Source: Deltaproteobacteria bacterium UBA6106 (GTDB lineage Bacteria; Desulfobacterota; Syntrophorhabdia; Syntrophorhabdales; Syntrophorhabdaceae). From it: a DNA stretch of 24,452 nucleotides. Each line of letters starts with the position of its first letter. Within the stretch, counting starts at the first letter, position 1. Made by a program: the position numbers and the translations under genes. Positions 6,550 to 14,100 of this stretch are shown here, one piece after another. The notes beneath the pieces are model-generated. The model saw only the letters and a list, made by a program, of their open reading frames with translations, searched no databases and had not been told where the DNA came from. The stretch is taken from the NCBI GenBank assembly GCA_002428485.1, contig DIWM01000033.1, forward strand, positions 1 to 24,452, given 5' to 3'.

Positions 6550-9500
6550 ATGAAAAAACATTACCCTATTATCTGGATGGTCATGGGTATTATATTTGTC
6601 GCGACATCGGTTTTTTCAGCCCCGATCGGCAAGGTCACCCTTGTCGAGGGCAGGGTCGATGTCCTTAAGGCCGGCAGGAACGTCGCAACCCCGGTCTCAT
6701 TGGGCGCGCCTGTTGACCTCGGTGACGTATACAGGGCGAAGAGCAACGGAAGGGCAGAGATAACCTTCACGAACAAAAACCTTATGCGCATTGCCCCAAA
6801 CACGAGAATAGAGATTACGAGGTATTCTGTAGAAGGAGATAAGAGCAATACCGTAGCCCGGCTCTATCGGGGCAGGGCACAGGCGATCGGGGCGGAGGAT
6901 TTTATCAAGAAGGCAGCCTCCTTTGCGGAAGGGAATAGGTTCGAGGTCCATACGCCAAATGCCGTTGCAGGCATCAGGGGCACCAATATGGTTGTTATAT
7001 TTGAAAAAGGGGCAACCGGAGCAGTTTTTCTATCAGGCCAGGGCTATATGTATAACCCGCAACGACCCCAGCAGGTCGTCCTCATCGTTGCCGGGACCAT
7101 CTCCTTTATCTCGTCCCCGGGAGCAACACCGACCCCGCCAAGGAAGGCGTCGGATGCCGAGATGGCCATGTATGCCAATGCCTTTACACAAGGGTCATCG
7201 GGCGGCGGAGGCGGGGGAACGCCGGCAGGACTTGCGCCCGTTCCCGGAGGAGGAGGCGGAGGATCGCCTGGCGCAGGAGATAAGATGCCAATTCTGAACC
7301 CTCCGCCACCTGTAATAGCGCCGGCAACACAAACTACTGTAGAAGGGCCATTTTATAGCTATTTCAACACCGACATCTGGCAGACAGGGAGCGGTCTCCT
7401 GTGGAAGGGCGGACTAACCGGCGCCTTCGAGGGCACCGAGTCTCTCTGGGGCGGCAGTTCCCCTCTCGTTACCATAAGCGGCACCTATACGAACAGCGCA
7501 ACCGGCACGAGCATATGGTCTTCAAAGGTAGACAATACCTCCGACCCATACAGCTATACGCACCCCATGTGGAGCTGGAATGAAACAGCTCAGACGGCGA
7601 CAACGAGCGATGGCGGATCCTACGTTGGTTTTGCCGGCGGGGCCGACTACAACGGTGTCCTTGAGGGAAGATTCGTTGGTCTCTATATCGATCCTTCAAA
7701 GAACGCGGGTACCTTGTCCGCACCGGTGAGCGGCACCTACGCAGAGGGGATCTTTGCGATGCTGGGGCCTGTAAGCAGGACGTTCAAGAATGCCGTCGCC
7801 ATAAGCCCTGTTGATTTTCCGGCAAACGATACGCAGGACGGAATACCACAGTCGTACCTTTCGGGGACATTTCCCGCTACGTCTGGCACAATGGGCGGTT
7901 CATTCGGCGGGACCATCCTCTCGATCGACGACAACCCGTGGGGAATCTATTTCCTCAGGGCAGGCGGCACATATTCCCTTCCCGCACCATCATGGAATGC
8001 AAAGTTGGGTGGTTATACGAAGTTCGGCGCCTATTATACCGCATCGTCCGACCTTTACCACGACAATGCCTACTGGATAGGGAATATTACCAACGGGTCC
8101 TGGGGCGACGATAAGATCACCGGGACCTTGAACGGTCAGTACGTCTCGGAGCGCAGGATGGGGACCATCACCGGCGATGTCATCGGCACCCACAACAGCG
8201 GGACGTATGGCAGCTGGCAGGCGGTATCGCCGGGAACATGGACTGGCACACCCCTTATGTTTGGTAACTGGATTAACGACGATCTTAGATATTATGATCC
8301 GGTTTCGGGGTGGCAGACGGACGGTTCTTTTGATGGAAATATGGGAGGGACTTTATCGATCTGGTACTCCTCTCCATCAAGCCCGGCGTCTTTCAAGATA
8401 ATCGGCAAATATGATCCACTTCCTGCCGGCGGCCGCTCCTTGATATGGCACGACGGAAATCACAGCAGAAACGAAATCTATAACGGGTTGCCCGATTTCT
8501 ATACCACCTATGACGGCGGCTCCTATGATATGAACATCGGCTTGATCCTCTCTACAAGCGGAAATATCTCCGGTAAGTTTGCAGGCATCTACATCGATCC
8601 CGATGGTCATGCCGGCCTGCTCAGAGGGAGCCTTACAGGTACATCATATCCTGATATCGGCATGCTCGACGTGGACGGGAGCATCTACCGGATAGAGAAG
8701 GGACCGGTGTATCTGGCCCCTAACCAGTTAAGAGACGCCATGGTGCAACATGGCGCCTTATCGGGACGTACCACCCGTATGGCCGGAACGTCGCCGGCGG
8801 GAGGGACATTTACCGGCGCAACGACGGACACATTTGATAACGACTTTATATCCTTCGTCGATGAGGCCAACAAGATCACCTATCCGTGGGGCTACTACAG
8901 GCATACGCTCGGTGGGACCTCTGCAGGCACCATATCTACCTGGACAGGTAAGATCGGCGGGTTCCACTACTTCGGGGATTATTACGAGACACCCACGACA
9001 CATACCGGAAGCCCCGGCTACTGGCTCGCCGACATTGCAAGCGGGACCTGGACAAGCGGCACATTCGGAGGAACAGCAAGCGGCACATTTCTTTCTGCAA
9101 CTGCCCTCGGGACGATCTCCGGCGATATCATCGGAACGTACGATACAGATACAACGTGGGCATCAAGGTCATCCGGGACCTCATCGGCCATATCCGGCAT
9201 TACTTTCGGGGAAAATACCTTTGTTGCAACGGGATTCTCCGGCGTTATCCTCACGTCATCCGACGGAACTACATGGACACCACGGACCTCGGGGACTACG
9301 AATAATCTCTTCGAGGTTATTTACGGTAATGGGCAATTTGTGACAGCCGGTGTCTCCGGCGTTATCCTCACGTCATCCGACGGGATCACATGGACACCAC
9401 AGGCCTCAGGGACCACGAAGAATCTCTTCGGGATTACCTATGGTAATAACAAATTTGTTGCCGTGGGAGGCCTTGTAACAGTTGCTTCGCCTGACGGGAT

Positions 9501-11424
9501 CACATGGACACCACAGAACCCCGGTGTTTCGCTGTATGGCGTCACTTACGGCGACAACAAATTTGTTGCCGTGGGGCTTTCCGGCGCCGTCCTCACGTCA
9601 TCCGACGGGATCACATGGACACCACAGGCCTCAGGTACTACGAGTAATCTCCTTGGCGTCACTTACGGCGACAACAAATTTGTTGCCGTGGGGCTTTCCG
9701 GCGCCGTCCTCACGTCATCCGACGGGATCACATGGACACCACAGGCCTCAGGGACTTCGACCACTCTCTCTTACATTTCTTATGGAAACGGCTCTTTTAT
9801 TGCCGTTGGCGACAGCGGCGCCGTCCTCACGTCATCCGACGGGATCACATGGACACCACAGGCCTCAGGTACTGCGAATAATCTCCTTGGCGTACTGTGT
9901 GCTAAAAACAAGTTTGTTACTGTTGGAAACAGCGGTACTATCCTGAATGGATCTAACTTCTGGCAGGCGGTGTCGACCGGTGTATTTGAAGGAACCCCTC
10001 TCCAGTTTGTCAGCTACGAGGCCTCAACAACGTTAAAGTGGACAGACATATCTGGTTTCCACAGCGCCGGCAATATGAACTATCGATTTGGAAGCACAGA
10101 CTCTCTTTTTGGAACGTCCTCTCCATCGACCGCATCCATTACTTTGATGGGTAAATACACCCGCGACCCTTTATATCCCTGGAACCTTGTATGGTGGGGA
10201 GAAACATATAACATCATCAGCTTCAATTACCTCGATAATACCTATGTCACCTATGACGGCGGCGCCTTCAGCGGCTACCTGGGCGGGGTAATGCGTACCG
10301 GTACCGAAGGGATAGATACGCTTGACGCCCATCTGTATGCAGTATACATTGACGCGAGCCAGAATGCAGGCGTAGTGAAAGCAAACCTCAACGGTGCGGG
10401 TTTTTATGTGGACAACGGTTCTACGTTCGAAGGTATCTTAAAAATGACCGGAACAGCCGACAAGGCTCAGTTCGTACAGGGCATCGGCATACTGCCCGCA
10501 GACCTCGTCAATTCATATGACACGGAGCAGCTCTATTATGCAATGGCTGCATCAGGGGACATCACCTTTCCTACCGCGGGGATAAGCACCGCACCGACAA
10601 CGGTTTTGAAAAATTTAACCGGCGAGAACTGGGGGATCTTTCAGGGGAGGTACTATGGTGGATATGCCTCCCTGCCGCCGTCGAACTGGACGGCAGCGAT
10701 AGAGGACCTTACCGAGGCAGCGGGGATCTTTCAGAACGGCCAACTCTTTGGAATAGAATTTTCAGGCACACAGTGGTCAGACGGCAAGGGATGTGCCACA
10801 TCGCTCGGCTACGGTGCGACCACAGCATCAACGCCCGCTACGTGGGTGAGCATCGGTGAACTTGTGGCGGGCTATGATGCGGACAGGGCGAGCGCCACGC
10901 AGGGATGGCAGGCGATCCATACCGGTGCCTGGCTTGAAACGAGCAGGTTCCTTGCCATGGCAGCAACAGCTGCGGGGAGGACCGAGCTTCAGAAAATCAA
11001 CATCCCCTGCGTCGAGGTCGGCGTCGTTGACCTGTATGGCTCATGGGCAAACGGGTCGAACACCATAGACATGACCCAGGCGAACGGATACGGCATGAAG
11101 GGCGTCAAATTCTTCAGGCAGACGGCGAACCCTGCCGAGGCGCCTGCGATCTGGGCCGCGAACAGCGTAAGTGGAGGATACACGGGAAATCCCGGCAGTG
11201 CATCCGTCTCTCTGTCGGGCGCTGGTGGTGTTGCTGCTACCCTTTCGATGAAGAGCTGGAACACGGGCACAGGAAAGTGGCTTGCAACTGTGACGAACGG
11301 AAATGTTCCCTCGAACGCGATCGGGTCCCACCCAGCCTTCACCTTCAAAGGCGCGGCCGCAGGAACGATCAACGCGCCGGCCGCGGGGAAGTTCTCAGGC
11401 ACAGCGGCAGGGACGGCGAAGTAA
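6550..11424 (+). CDS. Giant secreted FecR-domain protein with repeated β-rich modules and an inserted β-propeller
   Basis: The ATG at 6550 follows GAGGTG and gives 1,624 residues; the GTG at 6541 lies before that site and is less likely. Residues 1-24 are a Sec signal peptide ending VFSA|PIG. A FecR domain covers about 25-190 (GDVYRAKSNGRAEITF, LMRIAPNTRIEI, AVAGIRGTNMVV). A Gly/Pro-rich linker spans about 216-250. Then come three related modules of about 310, 585 and 315 residues (starts near 261, 574 and 1158). Their shared marks are YxTYDGGxY, a FxGIYIDPSxxAG-like strand, NxWGIY/PWGYY, YWxxxIxxGxW, and a closing GWQAVxxGxWxGTPL. Module 2 is longer because a seven-blade propeller (about 874-1137) is inserted before its WQAV strand. 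The last 150 residues resemble a partial module. No membrane anchor or sorting signal is visible at the C-terminus. Probably a surface or matrix protein; its ligand is unknown. Confidence 0.9.
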   Translation: MKKHYPIIWMVMGIIFVATSVFSAPIGKVTLVEGRVDVLKAGRNVATPVSLGAPVDLGDVYRAKSNGRAEITFTNKNLMRIAPNTRIEITRYSVEGDKSNTVARLYRGRAQAIGAEDFIKKAASFAEGNRFEVHTPNAVAGIRGTNMVVIFEKGATGAVFLSGQGYMYNPQRPQQVVLIVAGTISFISSPGATPTPPRKASDAEMAMYANAFTQGSSGGGGGGTPAGLAPVPGGGGGGSPGAGDKMPILNPPPPVIAPATQTTVEGPFYSYFNTDIWQTGSGLLWKGGLTGAFEGTESLWGGSSPLVTISGTYTNSATGTSIWSSKVDNTSDPYSYTHPMWSWNETAQTATTSDGGSYVGFAGGADYNGVLEGRFVGLYIDPSKNAGTLSAPVSGTYAEGIFAMLGPVSRTFKNAVAISPVDFPANDTQDGIPQSYLSGTFPATSGTMGGSFGGTILSIDDNPWGIYFLRAGGTYSLPAPSWNAKLGGYTKFGAYYTASSDLYHDNAYWIGNITNGSWGDDKITGTLNGQYVSERRMGTITGDVIGTHNSGTYGSWQAVSPGTWTGTPLMFGNWINDDLRYYDPVSGWQTDGSFDGNMGGTLSIWYSSPSSPASFKIIGKYDPLPAGGRSLIWHDGNHSRNEIYNGLPDFYTTYDGGSYDMNIGLILSTSGNISGKFAGIYIDPDGHAGLLRGSLTGTSYPDIGMLDVDGSIYRIEKGPVYLAPNQLRDAMVQHGALSGRTTRMAGTSPAGGTFTGATTDTFDNDFISFVDEANKITYPWGYYRHTLGGTSAGTISTWTGKIGGFHYFGDYYETPTTHTGSPGYWLADIASGTWTSGTFGGTASGTFLSATALGTISGDIIGTYDTDTTWASRSSGTSSAISGITFGENTFVATGFSGVILTSSDGTTWTPRTSGTTNNLFEVIYGNGQFVTAGVSGVILTSSDGITWTPQASGTTKNLFGITYGNNKFVAVGGLVTVASPDGITWTPQNPGVSLYGVTYGDNKFVAVGLSGAVLTSSDGITWTPQASGTTSNLLGVTYGDNKFVAVGLSGAVLTSSDGITWTPQASGTSTTLSYISYGNGSFIAVGDSGAVLTSSDGITWTPQASGTANNLLGVLCAKNKFVTVGNSGTILNGSNFWQAVSTGVFEGTPLQFVSYEASTTLKWTDISGFHSAGNMNYRFGSTDSLFGTSSPSTASITLMGKYTRDPLYPWNLVWWGETYNIISFNYLDNTYVTYDGGAFSGYLGGVMRTGTEGIDTLDAHLYAVYIDASQNAGVVKANLNGAGFYVDNGSTFEGILKMTGTADKAQFVQGIGILPADLVNSYDTEQLYYAMAASGDITFPTAGISTAPTTVLKNLTGENWGIFQGRYYGGYASLPPSNWTAAIEDLTEAAGIFQNGQLFGIEFSGTQWSDGKGCATSLGYGATTASTPATWVSIGELVAGYDADRASATQGWQAIHTGAWLETSRFLAMAATAAGRTELQKINIPCVEVGVVDLYGSWANGSNTIDMTQANGYGMKGVKFFRQTANPAEAPAIWAANSVSGGYTGNPGSASVSLSGAGGVAATLSMKSWNTGTGKWLATVTNGNVPSNAIGSHPAFTFKGAAAGTINAPAAGKFSGTAAGTAK
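9169..9960 (+). repeat. Seven tandem ~39-codon propeller blades (Asp-box-like)
   Basis: Seven consecutive units of about 117 bases encode a blade of the pattern SGT..NLLGVTYGxxxFVAVG followed by SGAVLTSSDGITWTPQ. Blade 3 has a shortened loop and blade 7 is divergent, ending NGSNFWQ. The SxDGxTW core resembles the Asp-box of sialidase and Ycf48-type propellers, one residue shorter than the classic form. Seven blades are enough to close a ring, with the TTW strand before blade 1 and the last blade likely joining. Confidence 0.85.
9538..9752 (+). repeat. Perfect 98-bp direct repeat inside the propeller
   Basis: Bases 9538-9635 and 9655-9752 are identical over 98 bp, 117 bp (39 codons) apart, covering most of blades 4 and 5. 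The shorter block from CACGTCATCC to CCACAGGCCTCAGG also recurs in blades 2 and 6. Identity at synonymous positions points to recent duplication or gene conversion. Confidence 0.9.
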
Positions 11425-11436
11425 ACTGACAGCGAA

Positions 11437-11526
11437 ACACCCGTGAGCCGTGAGCAGTAAGTCGTAAGGGGGAAAAGCGGTTCATGGCTCAAAGCTGATA
11501 GCTCATAGAGGAACATCCGTGAGGCG
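11437..11526 (+). repeat. Stop-proximal short repeats, copy 2 and a partial copy
   Basis: ACACCCGTGAG at 11437-11447, with CCGTGAGC and GTCGTAAGGG after it, begins 12 bases past the FecR-gene stop. A weaker copy (ACATCCGTGAGGCG) lies at 11513-11526. Between them is CATAGC/AGCTGATAGC-type sequence also found near 12590. The rest of the 11425-11640 gap is TTTCACCTTTTAC-type pyrimidine repeats and the promoter below. Confidence 0.6.
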
Positions 11527-11603
11527 AGAAAGGCGGCTCGCAATGACAAAGCGAACAGCCTTTCACCTTTCACCTTTTACTTTTCACGTCTTTCTTTTCA
11601 CCT

Positions 11604-11632
11604 TTTACGATATCGGCAAATGGTGCTATAAT
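11604..11632 (+). promoter_or_regulatory. σ70-type promoter, probably giving a leaderless mRNA
   Basis: TTTACG (11604-11609), 17 bases, then a perfect TATAAT (11627-11632). Transcription would start near 11639-11640, at or just before the ATG at 11641. No Shine-Dalgarno sequence precedes that ATG, consistent with a leaderless transcript. Confidence 0.55.
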
Positions 11633-11640
11633 ATACGACC

Positions 11641-12297
11641 ATGAAAAAGATCGTTTCCTTTGACCTCGATGGGACCATTGTAAGCGGCAACTACGGTGAG
11701 ATGGTGTGGAACCACGGCATACCGGAGGCGTATGCAAAAAGATATTCAATGCCCTTCGATGAGGCAAAAAATTATATCAGGCAGGAATATGAATCGGTGG
11801 GCGACAGGGAGATCATCTGGTACGAGATAGGGCACTGGCTGAAACGGTTTGACCTGCCGGTGATCGCCGACGAACTCCTCGTAAAATATGAATCGTACAT
11901 AGAGAAGGTCCCCTATGCGGAGGAGGTGCTGAAAGAGCTCGCAGGCAGATATGCCCTCGTGGTCGCATCCAACGCGGCGAGGATCTTTGTTGATAAAGAG
12001 CTCCATTGCGCAGGATTGACGGAATATTTCACGCATATTATCTCAGCCACAACGGATTACAGGATGGTAAAAAAGGAAGAACACTTTTACAGGAAGCTCT
12101 GCGAGCTGCTCGGCGTCTTGCCTGACGAGGTAGTACACGTAGGCGACCATCCGGTCTTTGACCACGACGTGCCGGCAGATATGGGGATAGAGGCATATTA
12201 TTTACAGCATGAGCATTCGGCGATCAGCCATCAGCTTTCAGTAAAAGACGGCAGAAATGTTATAAAAGATATCAGAGAGCTTCTCGACAGGCTATGA
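11641..12297 (+). CDS. HAD-superfamily hydrolase
   Basis: A 218-residue HAD phosphatase. Motif I is FDLDGT (Asp8 nucleophile, Asp10 acid/base); motif II is VVASN (Ser110); the motif III lysine is in MVKKEE (about 144-145); motif IV is VGDHPVFDHD (Asp169, Asp174). An α-helical cap covers about residues 18-90. It should remove phosphate from a small metabolite; the substrate is unknown. The ATG follows a promoter almost directly. Its stop overlaps the next gene's start (ATGA), so the two are coupled. Residues about 195-201 are encoded by a copy of a short repeat otherwise found between genes, suggesting the C-terminal stretch was extended by repeat insertion. Confidence 0.88.
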   Translation: MKKIVSFDLDGTIVSGNYGEMVWNHGIPEAYAKRYSMPFDEAKNYIRQEYESVGDREIIWYEIGHWLKRFDLPVIADELLVKYESYIEKVPYAEEVLKELAGRYALVVASNAARIFVDKELHCAGLTEYFTHIISATTDYRMVKKEEHFYRKLCELLGVLPDEVVHVGDHPVFDHDVPADMGIEAYYLQHEHSAISHQLSVKDGRNVIKDIRELLDRL

Positions 12298-12572
12298 AAA
12301 AGTGTTTCAAATGCCAGACGCCGGTTGCAGATGAAAAGGTGTCCTTCAAGGACGAATGCCCGTCGTGCATGTCCGATCTCCATGTGTGCGTGAACTGCCT
12401 TTTCTACGATACGGGAAAGCATAATTCCTGCAGGGAGCCCCAGGCTGATTATGTGAAAGAGAAGGACAGGGCGAACTTCTGCGAATATTTCCGGTTCAAA
12501 GACGACGCAGAAAAGAGATCCGGCAAAGAAGAAGCAACAAAAAAGTGGGAAGAGCTGTTCGGGAAGAAATAG
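12294..12572 (+). CDS. Small zinc-ribbon-like Cys-rich protein
   Basis: A 92-residue protein with CFKC (4-7), CPSC, CVNC and further single Cys residues (SCREP, NFCEYF), enough for two zinc-knuckle sites. A charged, lysine- and glutamate-rich tail (KDDAEKRSGKEEATKKWEELFG) follows. The start overlaps the HAD stop by four bases, so it is probably co-translated with that enzyme. I do not recognise a named family. A structural or regulatory zinc protein is plausible but unproven. Confidence 0.8.
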   Translation: MKKCFKCQTPVADEKVSFKDECPSCMSDLHVCVNCLFYDTGKHNSCREPQADYVKEKDRANFCEYFRFKDDAEKRSGKEEATKKWEELFGKK

Positions 12573-12618
12573 TAAACCGGCTCATAGCTAGTGGCTCATA
12601 GCTGATAGCAGAATCGAT

Positions 12619-12752
12619 CAATAATCAATAGCCAAACATCAATCACCAATTAATACCCAATCACCAATGACCGAATATCCAAACAAGAAAAAATACGGGC
12701 AAGTTTTTGTTTGATGATTGGGTATTGGTGATTAATTGGTGTTTGGTTATTC
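12619..12752. repeat. Long imperfect inverted repeat of CAATCACCAAT-type sequence
   Basis: Within the 225-base gap 12573-12797, the left arm carries CACCAATTAAT (12644-12654) and ACCCAATCACC; the right arm carries ATTAATTGGTG (12731-12741) and GATTGGGTATTGGTG. The arms flank an A/T-rich spacer and could fold into a long hairpin between the convergent genes. The gap edges (about 12585-12612 and 12762-12790) carry CATAGCTGATAGC and CTATGAGCCAT repeats, also mutually inverted. No gene is seen here. Confidence 0.6.
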
Positions 12753-12797
12753 TCTTTCAGTTGCTATGAGCCATCGGCCATCAACTGTGAGCCGCAT

Positions 12798-13043
12798 CTA
12801 CTTTGCTGGTCTCGTGAATATGATCCTGTATCGCTCAGGATCTACATCGAAACATGCTGTGCACCCGCTGTCTTTGCAGCCGGAAGCCCCTTCTGCCTCA
12901 AGTTCTTCCTTGGTAGGCAACGGTTCAAGGCGGACCTCGAAACCTATCTCTTGGTACATCGCGACCATCTCTGAGAGCCTTGGTTCACATGCAATAAACC
13001 TTCTTTCCCATCCCGCCCTAACGAGTTCCTCTTCCCTTTTCAC
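12798..13043 (-). CDS. Small conserved-looking Cys-containing hypothetical protein
   Basis: An 81-residue protein starting at a GTG (13043) preceded by GGGGAG. It contains ACEPRLSEMVAMYQEIGFEV and then GCKDSGCTACFDVDPERYR, with Cys spacing that could bind metal or form a disulfide. The amphipathic first half and regular strand pattern look like a real small α/β protein. It follows the UDP-glucuronate decarboxylase gene by 36 bases of repeat sequence on the same strand, so it may be the last gene of that operon. No function can be assigned. Confidence 0.7.
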   Translation of the reverse strand: MKREEELVRAGWERRFIACEPRLSEMVAMYQEIGFEVRLEPLPTKEELEAEGASGCKDSGCTACFDVDPERYRIIFTRPAK

Positions 13044-13054
13044 AGGTTTTAACT

Positions 13055-13089
13055 CCCCTCACGCCTTACGACTCACGCCTCACGGGTGT
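13055..13089 (-). repeat. Stop-proximal short repeat, copy 3, overlapping a stop codon
   Basis: Read on the minus strand this is ACACCCGTGAG, then GCGTGAGTCGTAAGG and GCGTGAGG. The TGA stop of the UDP-glucuronate decarboxylase gene lies inside CCGTGAG, so the repeat encodes the last His-Pro and the stop. Confidence 0.65.
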
Positions 13090-14090
13090 TCTTTTTTTTT
13101 AAAATACCCGATCGTCTTTTTCAGGCCCTCATCAAGGGAGATTCGCGGCTGCCACTGGAGATGCCTTTTCGCTTTCCCGATATCGGGGCATCTTCTCCTC
13201 GGGTCATCGTCGGGTAATTTCTCGAAGATTATTTTCGATCTTGAACCGGTAAGTTCAATGGTCTTCCGTGCGATAGAAAGGATCGATACCTCAGCAGGGT
13301 TGCCGAGGTTGATCGGGCCGGGGAACCCTGAAAGGTAAGGCTTTGTGTAATCTCTTTCCCTTTCGTTTTTGCCGGTCTCGTGGTCCATCATGCGTATCAT
13401 GCCTTCCACCATATCATTGATATAACAGAACGACCTCGTCTGTGTGCCGTCTCCATAGATAGTGATGGGTTTATTGCCGAGTGCCTGAACAATGAAGTTG
13501 CTTATGACCCGCCCGTCATCAGGGCGCATCTTCGGCCCATATGTATTAAATATGCGAACGACCTTGATATCGACCTTGTTCTGTCTCAGGTAGTCGAAGA
13601 ACAGGGTCTCAGCCACCCGCTTCCCTTCATCGTAACAGCTTCTTTTCCCGATGGGATTTACATTGCCCCAGTATTCTTCCTGCTGCGGGTGTGTGTCGGG
13701 GTCGCCGTAGATCTCGCTCGTTGACGCCTGCATGATCCTTGCCCTTACCCTCTTTGCAAGCCCCAGCATGTTGAGCGCGCCGAGGACGTTGACCTTGATC
13801 GTCTTCACCGGGTTATACTGGTAATGGATTGGGCTTGCGGGGCAGGCGAGGTTGAATATCCAGTCAACTTCGGTCAGTATCGGTTCGGTCACATCATGCC
13901 TGAGGAATTCAAAGCGCGGATCTTTCATGAGACCGGTGATGTTTTTTTTCATGCCTGTGAAGTAATTATCAAGGCAGATAACCTCGTGCCCGTCCTTGAC
14001 GAGCCTTTCGCAGAGGTGGGACCCGATAAAGCCGGCGCCGCCGGTCACCAGGATTCGCTTTGGTTCATTATACGTATAATATTTGTACAT
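13080..14090 (-). CDS. uxs: UDP-glucuronate decarboxylase (UDP-xylose synthase)
   Basis: A 336-residue extended short-chain dehydrogenase. The NAD-binding GGAGFIGSH is at residues 17-25, and the catalytic Thr/Ser-Tyr-Lys set is in QASTSEIYGDP and SCYDEGKRVAE (Tyr153, Lys157). NLACPASPIHYQYNPVKTIK and YWGNVNPIGKRSCYDEGKR are close to diagnostic for UXS. It oxidises and decarboxylates UDP-glucuronate to UDP-xylose. A charged insertion (GKNERERDYTKPYL) sits before the usual GPINLGNP strand. It lies 10 bases after UDP-glucose dehydrogenase on the same strand, giving the whole UDP-glucose to UDP-xylose route. The C-terminal His-Pro and stop come from an intergenic repeat. Confidence 0.95.
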   Translation of the reverse strand: MYKYYTYNEPKRILVTGGAGFIGSHLCERLVKDGHEVICLDNYFTGMKKNITGLMKDPRFEFLRHDVTEPILTEVDWIFNLACPASPIHYQYNPVKTIKVNVLGALNMLGLAKRVRARIMQASTSEIYGDPDTHPQQEEYWGNVNPIGKRSCYDEGKRVAETLFFDYLRQNKVDIKVVRIFNTYGPKMRPDDGRVISNFIVQALGNKPITIYGDGTQTRSFCYINDMVEGMIRMMDHETGKNERERDYTKPYLSGFPGPINLGNPAEVSILSIARKTIELTGSRSKIIFEKLPDDDPRRRCPDIGKAKRHLQWQPRISLDEGLKKTIGYFKKKEHP

Positions 14091-14100
14091 AGTCGCTGCG

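Noticed and set aside
6432..6668. 78-codon plus-strand ORF in the leader of the FecR gene
   Set aside because: It overlaps the signal peptide region of the FecR gene in another frame, has no ribosome site and no recognisable composition.
9482..9946. 154-codon plus-strand ORF with repeated SHGHHRPQ words
   Set aside because: It is a frame shadow of the propeller repeats.
9169..9960. CRISPR-like array
   Set aside because: Unit length is 117 bp with most of each unit conserved and no unique spacers; the units are in-frame protein repeats.
12736..13338. 200-codon plus-strand ORF
   Set aside because: It runs antisense across two better-supported minus-strand genes and through repeats.
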